DNA of 7,949 bases, from positions 1-7,949 of the forward strand of contig JAZQJB010000143.1 of NCBI GenBank assembly GCA_045541375.1, in the 5' to 3' direction. The stretch is from CAG-390 sp045541375 (GTDB lineage Bacteria; Bacillota; Clostridia; Oscillospirales; CAG-272). Below the pieces are notes generated by a model, which saw only the letters and a list, made by a program, of their open reading frames with translations, was not told where the DNA came from and did no database searches. The first letter of the stretch is position 1, and every line of letters begins with the position of its first letter. Positions 5,746 through 7,949 of the stretch are shown here, in pieces. The translations under genes were made by a program, and so were the position numbers.

Positions 5746-6435
5746 ATGGAATGGCTCGATAGTCTGCGAGGCGCAAGCCTCGCAGCACTTGTTATAAAAC
5801 TTGTGCTCGCCGTCATATTCGGCGGAGCGATCGGACTCGAGAGAGGGCGCAAACGCCGTCCCGCGGGATTCCGAACTCATATTCTCGTTTGTATGGGCGC
5901 AACGATGGCAATGTGCATCAGCCGCTATTGCGTCGAAGTGCTCGGTATCACCGTTGACGTTTCGCGTCTCGGCGCGCAGGTCATCAACGGCATCGGCTTC
6001 CTCGGCGCGGGAACGATCATCGTCACCCGCCGTCAGGAGGTAAAGGGCCTGACGACCGCCGCAGGTCTTTGGGCTTGCGCGTGCATGGGTCTTGCACTCG
6101 GCGCGGGATTTTATGAATGTGCGCTGATCGCCTTTGCCGCGATCATTATGTCAACGACACTTCTCGATAAGGTCGAAAAGCTCATCACCTCGCGCTCGCT
6201 CAATATGAATATCAACGTCATAGTGACCGAAACCTCGGTCATCCACGTCGTTCACGACGTTTTGCGCGGGCTGAATGTCAAGATCTTCGATTCCGAGATC
6301 ACAAACGTGCGCGAGCTTGCAAACGAATCGCCGAACGTGGTGATAGAATCGAAGCTAACACGCCGCCGTCCCCACGTTGAGATAATTGCCGCTTTGGCTG
6401 CGATCGACGGCGTAATATCCGTTGAAGAATTATAA
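5746..6435 (+). CDS. MgtC/SapB-family membrane protein, copy 1
   Basis: A 229-residue inner-membrane protein of the MgtC/SapB/YhiD family. About five membrane segments can be placed (roughly 12-31, 46-63, 77-94, 103-120, 122-140), followed by a soluble cytoplasmic C-terminal domain (141-229) of ACT-like type. Family motifs are G30-L-E-R-G-R-K-R-R-P-A-G-F-R-T-H45, R74-L-G-A-Q-V-I-N-G-I-G-F-L-G-A-G-T-I and V99-K-G-L-T-T-A-A-G-L-W109. In Salmonella, MgtC is tied to low magnesium and inhibits the F-ATPase. The role of the clostridial versions is unknown. GGAGGT (5734-5739) is 6 bp before the ATG, and the gene lies 21 bp after the lipoprotein gene. The paralog follows directly. Confidence 0.93.
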   Translation: MEWLDSLRGASLAALVIKLVLAVIFGGAIGLERGRKRRPAGFRTHILVCMGATMAMCISRYCVEVLGITVDVSRLGAQVINGIGFLGAGTIIVTRRQEVKGLTTAAGLWACACMGLALGAGFYECALIAFAAIIMSTTLLDKVEKLITSRSLNMNINVIVTETSVIHVVHDVLRGLNVKIFDSEITNVRELANESPNVVIESKLTRRRPHVEIIAALAAIDGVISVEEL

Positions 6436-6447
6436 GGAGGCGCAAGA

Positions 6448-7143
6448 ATGGATTTCTTTGAAATAATCGAAATGCTTCGCGACGTAACTCCCGCGGGAGT
6501 TGCCGTGAGATTCGCGCTTGCGCTTCTTTGCGGCGGAATCATCGGTCTGGAGCGCGAAAGCAAGCGCCGAAGCGCGGGCTTCCGCACGCATACTCTCGTT
6601 TGCATCGGCGCAACTTTGACGACCCTCGTCGGTCTTTATCTCTACAAAACGGGTCTTTCGACCGACCCCACCCGTCTCGGTGCGCAGGTCATCTCGGGAA
6701 TGGGCTTCCTCGGCGCGGGAACCATCATCGTAACCAGCCGCCGTCAGGTCAAAGGACTGACGACCGCCGCGGGTCTTTGGACCTCTGCGATCATCGGCCT
6801 TGCGATCGGCGCGGGGTATTTCGAGGCTGCACTTATCGGCGTTGTGATCGTAATGATCGCCGCACTCGTCCTCTCGAAATTTGAGTATTTCGTTATGTCG
6901 AGCGCGAAGAGAATGAATATCTACGTCGAGTTCGACTCGCCCGGTATGCTCGACAGGCTTGTTGAACGCCTTGAGGGCAGGGGCATCCGCGTTATCGACA
7001 TCGAGTTCACAAAGCAGCGCACCGTCTCCGGCGAGCGTTGCAGCGCGGTGCTGACCCTGATCTTCCGTAAACGACAGAAGCACGAAAATATCCTCAGCGA
7101 AATGACTCAATTCGACGGTGTTTACAGCGTTGAAGAGCTTTGA
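6448..7143 (+). CDS. MgtC/SapB-family membrane protein, copy 2
   Basis: A 231-residue paralog of the preceding gene. The membrane part carries the same motifs: G33-L-E-R-E-S-K-R-R-S-A-G-F-R-T-H48, R-L-G-A-Q-V-I-S-G-M-G-F-L-G-A-G-T-I-I-V-T and V-K-G-L-T-T-A-A-G-L-W. The two copies are closely similar over the membrane domain but clearly different in the C-terminal cytoplasmic domain (about 150-231), although both end in SVEEL. This fits a tandem duplication followed by divergence of the regulatory half; the two could form a heteromer. AAGGAGG (6434-6440) overlaps the stop of copy 1, and the 12-bp gap makes translational coupling likely. No strong terminator follows the TGA at 7141-7143. Confidence 0.93.
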   Translation: MDFFEIIEMLRDVTPAGVAVRFALALLCGGIIGLERESKRRSAGFRTHTLVCIGATLTTLVGLYLYKTGLSTDPTRLGAQVISGMGFLGAGTIIVTSRRQVKGLTTAAGLWTSAIIGLAIGAGYFEAALIGVVIVMIAALVLSKFEYFVMSSAKRMNIYVEFDSPGMLDRLVERLEGRGIRVIDIEFTKQRTVSGERCSAVLTLIFRKRQKHENILSEMTQFDGVYSVEEL

Positions 7144-7150
7144 TGCTCGG

Positions 7151-7170
7151 TTTACAAAAAATTTACAAAA
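7151..7170. repeat. Two TTTACAAAA direct repeats, 11 bp apart
   Basis: TTTACAAAA occurs at 7151-7159 and 7162-7170, a period of 11 bp (about one helical turn), 19 bp or more upstream of the ppdK -35 region. It could be a regulator binding site or a chance feature of AT-rich DNA. Confidence 0.3.
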
Positions 7171-7188
7171 TAAATCCCCATATTATTA

Positions 7189-7217
7189 TAGATATTAAAG
7201 GAAAAATGTGCTATAAT
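7189..7217 (+). promoter_or_regulatory. Promoter of ppdK
   Basis: A perfect TATAAT (7212-7217) with an extended -10 TG (TGCTATAAT) lies 17 bp after a weaker -35, TAGATA (7189-7194, 4 of 6). Transcription should begin near 7224, leaving a leader of about 67 nt. Confidence 0.75.
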
Positions 7218-7225
7218 ATAATGAC

Positions 7226-7244
7226 TTTGCGGGTTTACCGCAAA
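7226..7244 (+). promoter_or_regulatory. 5' leader hairpin of ppdK mRNA
   Basis: TTTGCGG (7226-7232) pairs perfectly with CCGCAAA (7238-7244) across the loop GTTTA. It would sit within a few bases of the mRNA 5' end, as do hairpins that protect some abundant mRNAs from decay. No T-run follows at once, so it is not an obvious attenuator. Confidence 0.45.
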
Positions 7245-7290
7245 CGGTGAAATTGATAAAAATTTTATTTTCCATATAGGAGGAATTACA

Positions 7291-7949
7291 ATGGCAAAGA
7301 AGTATTGCTACCTCTTCTCCGAGGGTAACGCAAATATGCGTGAGATCCTTGGCGGTAAGGGCGCTAACCTCGCGGAAATGACCAACATCGGTCTTCCCGT
7401 TCCCCAGGGCTTCACTATTTCGACCGAAGCTTGCACACAGTATTACGAAGACGGCCGTCAGATCAATGACGAGATCATGGCAGAGATCATGGTTTACATT
7501 GAGAAGATGCAAGGCATCACCGGCAAGAAGTTCGGCGATCTCGAGAATCCTCTTCTCGTTTCCGTTCGTTCCGGCGCACGCGCATCCATGCCCGGTATGA
7601 TGGACACCATCCTCAACCTCGGTCTTAACGAGGAAGTTGTAGAAGTTATGGCTAAGAAGTCGGGCAACGCTCGCTGGGCTTATGACTGCTACAGAAGATT
7701 TATCCAGATGTACTCCGACGTCGTTATGGAAGTCGGTAAGAAGTATTTCGAAGAGCTCATCGACAAGATGAAGGAAGAAAAGGGCGTAAAGCAGGACGTT
7801 GAGCTTACCGCTGACGACCTCAAGGAGCTCGCAGAGCAGTTCAAGGCTGAGTACAAGGCTAAGATCGGCGCAGACTTCCCCTCCGATCCCAAGGAGCAGC
7901 TCATCGGCGCAGTTAAGGCAGTATTCCGTTCTTGGGATAACCCCAGAGC
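7291..7949 (+). CDS. ppdK: Pyruvate phosphate dikinase, N-terminal part (runs off the window)
   Basis: The first 219 codons of pyruvate phosphate dikinase, which interconverts pyruvate, ATP and phosphate with PEP, AMP and pyrophosphate. In anaerobic Clostridia it commonly works at the glycolytic/gluconeogenic PEP-pyruvate node. The N-terminal ATP-grasp-type nucleotide-binding domain is evident: MAKKYCYLFSEGNANMREIL, G21-G-K23-G-A-N-L-A-E-M and V92-R93-S-G-A-R-A-S-M-P-G-M-M-D-T. K23 and R93 correspond to ATP-binding K22 and R92 of the C. symbiosum enzyme. Full proteins are about 875-900 residues, so the phosphohistidine and PEP-binding domains lie outside. AGGAGG (7278-7283) is 7 bp before ATG 7291. 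The frame is open to the window edge with no defect. Confidence 0.97.
   Translation, partial: MAKKYCYLFSEGNANMREILGGKGANLAEMTNIGLPVPQGFTISTEACTQYYEDGRQINDEIMAEIMVYIEKMQGITGKKFGDLENPLLVSVRSGARASMPGMMDTILNLGLNEEVVEVMAKKSGNARWAYDCYRRFIQMYSDVVMEVGKKYFEELIDKMKEEKGVKQDVELTADDLKELAEQFKAEYKAKIGADFPSDPKEQLIGAVKAVFRSWDNPR

Noticed and set aside
4927..5880. Long minus-strand open frame opposite the lipoprotein gene
   Set aside because: It crosses from the lipoprotein gene into the MgtC gene, has no motif, and is a shadow of the plus-strand genes, which have signal peptide, lipobox and ribosome binding sites.
6486..6501. 16-bp perfect palindrome AACTCCCGCGGGAGTT
   Set aside because: It lies inside the second MgtC coding region and encodes an ordinary stretch (TPAGV); no promoter or regulatory setting is nearby, so chance is more likely.
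6430..7110. Minus-strand open frame opposite the second MgtC gene
   Set aside because: It covers the membrane-protein motifs in antisense and has a charged, low-complexity composition typical of shadow frames.

Overview
The window looks like chromosomal DNA from an uncultured, probably gut-associated, low-to-mid GC Clostridia (Oscillospirales/Ruminococcaceae-like). This rests on a type III glutamine synthetase, pyruvate phosphate dikinase, clostridial-style AGGAGG ribosome binding sites, TTGACA/TATAAT promoters, and a Clostridia/Paenibacillus-type sigma factor with a long C-terminal extension. The taxon is inferred; there is no rRNA or other marker gene here.

The left part (1 to about 2345) is accessory in character and visibly richer in A+T. 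It opens with a 143-bp element bounded by perfect 27-bp inverted repeats, resembling a MITE. Next is an AT-rich leader with a housekeeping-type promoter, a possible ECF-type promoter and a 14-bp perfect palindrome, leading into an ECF-like sigma factor gene. That gene carries an in-frame TGA at 1486-1488. The same frame continues for 51 sense codons of family-like sequence to a TAA at 1642-1644, followed by a strong terminator, so the gene appears to have lost its last ~50 residues to one nonsense change. A second unit follows: a Phd/YefM antitoxin and RelE/ParE toxin pair with its own promoter and terminator.

The right part (2366 to the end) is richer in G+C and looks like core genome. A promoter at 2366-2394 starts a probable four-gene operon: type III glutamine synthetase (glnN), a lipoprotein of unknown function with a probable beta-propeller-like ectodomain, and two tandem MgtC/SapB-family membrane proteins. 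Intergenic gaps are 18, 21 and 12 bp, each with a ribosome binding site and no internal promoter or terminator that I can see. A separate promoter with a short 5' leader hairpin then drives ppdK (pyruvate phosphate dikinase), which runs off the right edge.

The points most worth a second look are the TGA interruption and the internal ribosome binding site/ATG in the sigma factor gene, the inverted-repeat element, the candidate autoregulatory signals upstream of the sigma gene, and the linkage of an unknown lipoprotein and duplicated MgtC proteins to nitrogen assimilation. I see no convincing wholly new multi-gene system.
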